Source: Auanema rhodensis (taxonomy: Eukaryota > Nematoda > Chromadorea > Rhabditida > Rhabditidae). Taken from it: a DNA stretch of 64,000 bases. The stretch's first letter is position 1. Each line of letters opens with the position of its first letter. Both the position numbers and the translations under genes were made by a program. The stretch covers positions 8,184,001 through 8,248,000 of the forward strand of contig OZ059896.1 in the NCBI GenBank assembly GCA_964057225.1, read 5' to 3'. The notes under the pieces are model-generated. The model was not told the DNA's origin, made no database searches, and was given only the letters and a program-made list of their open reading frames with translations. Positions 63,960 through 64,000 of the stretch are shown here, one piece after another.

Positions 63960-64000
63960 GTAAGTTATTTTTCCTATATTTTGGAAATTCCTACAAATCT

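Overview
The window looks like nuclear DNA from a nematode, probably a rhabditid-type one. It is strongly AT-rich. Its genes are split into many small exons by introns that are often only 41-60 bases long, with T-rich TTTTCAG or TTTTAG acceptors. Several gene families are typical of worms: a divergent cation-type Cys-loop channel, an FMRFamide-receptor-like GPCR, an otopetrin, and the gfl-1/mep-1 pair. The species cannot be named from this sequence. No CRISPR array, tRNA, rRNA, prokaryotic gene or recognisable transposon was found. Nearly all long open frames in the first 13 kb are artefacts of CT-rich low-complexity DNA.

Layout. 1-13,085 is gene-poor and pyrimidine-rich on the + strand, with CT microsatellites and scattered TGACGTCA and CACGTG sites. 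13,086-17,711 (+) is an SLC13 Na+/dicarboxylate symporter. 17,712-23,513 has no gene that I can support. 23,514-26,878 (+) is a cation-type ligand-gated channel subunit. 28,324-33,127 (-) is a neuropeptide-receptor-like GPCR. 33,128-40,798 is a repeat-rich divergent intergenic region where the strand bias of pyrimidine tracts flips. 40,799-46,149 (+) is an otopetrin proton channel, converging on 46,482-50,105 (-), a secreted Ser/Thr-rich protein ending in a MAM domain. 51,258-51,359 (-) is a candidate 33-residue membrane microprotein. 52,705-54,611 (+) is an SLC46-type MFS transporter, converging on 54,846-55,731 (-), a TGN38/TGOLN2-like protein. 56,382-57,225 (+) is GFL-1/GAS41 (YEATS). 58,605-61,756 (+) is a MEP-1-like zinc-finger protein. 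62,487 to the window end (+) is a THUMPD3-like tRNA methyltransferase, cut off by the edge.

Functional picture. The left and middle parts hold mostly membrane and signalling genes with long flanks and long introns. The right 13 kb is compact and housekeeping-like. There gfl-1 and mep-1 are neighbours in the same orientation, as I recall them being on C. elegans cosmid M04B2. The mep-1 poly(A) signal lies only about 100 bases before the start codon of the methyltransferase, which is the spacing of nematode operons. All gene models were assembled by eye from reading frame, splice sites and family motifs. Exon lengths sum to whole codons in every complete model. Two junctions remain unresolved and are reported as findings.
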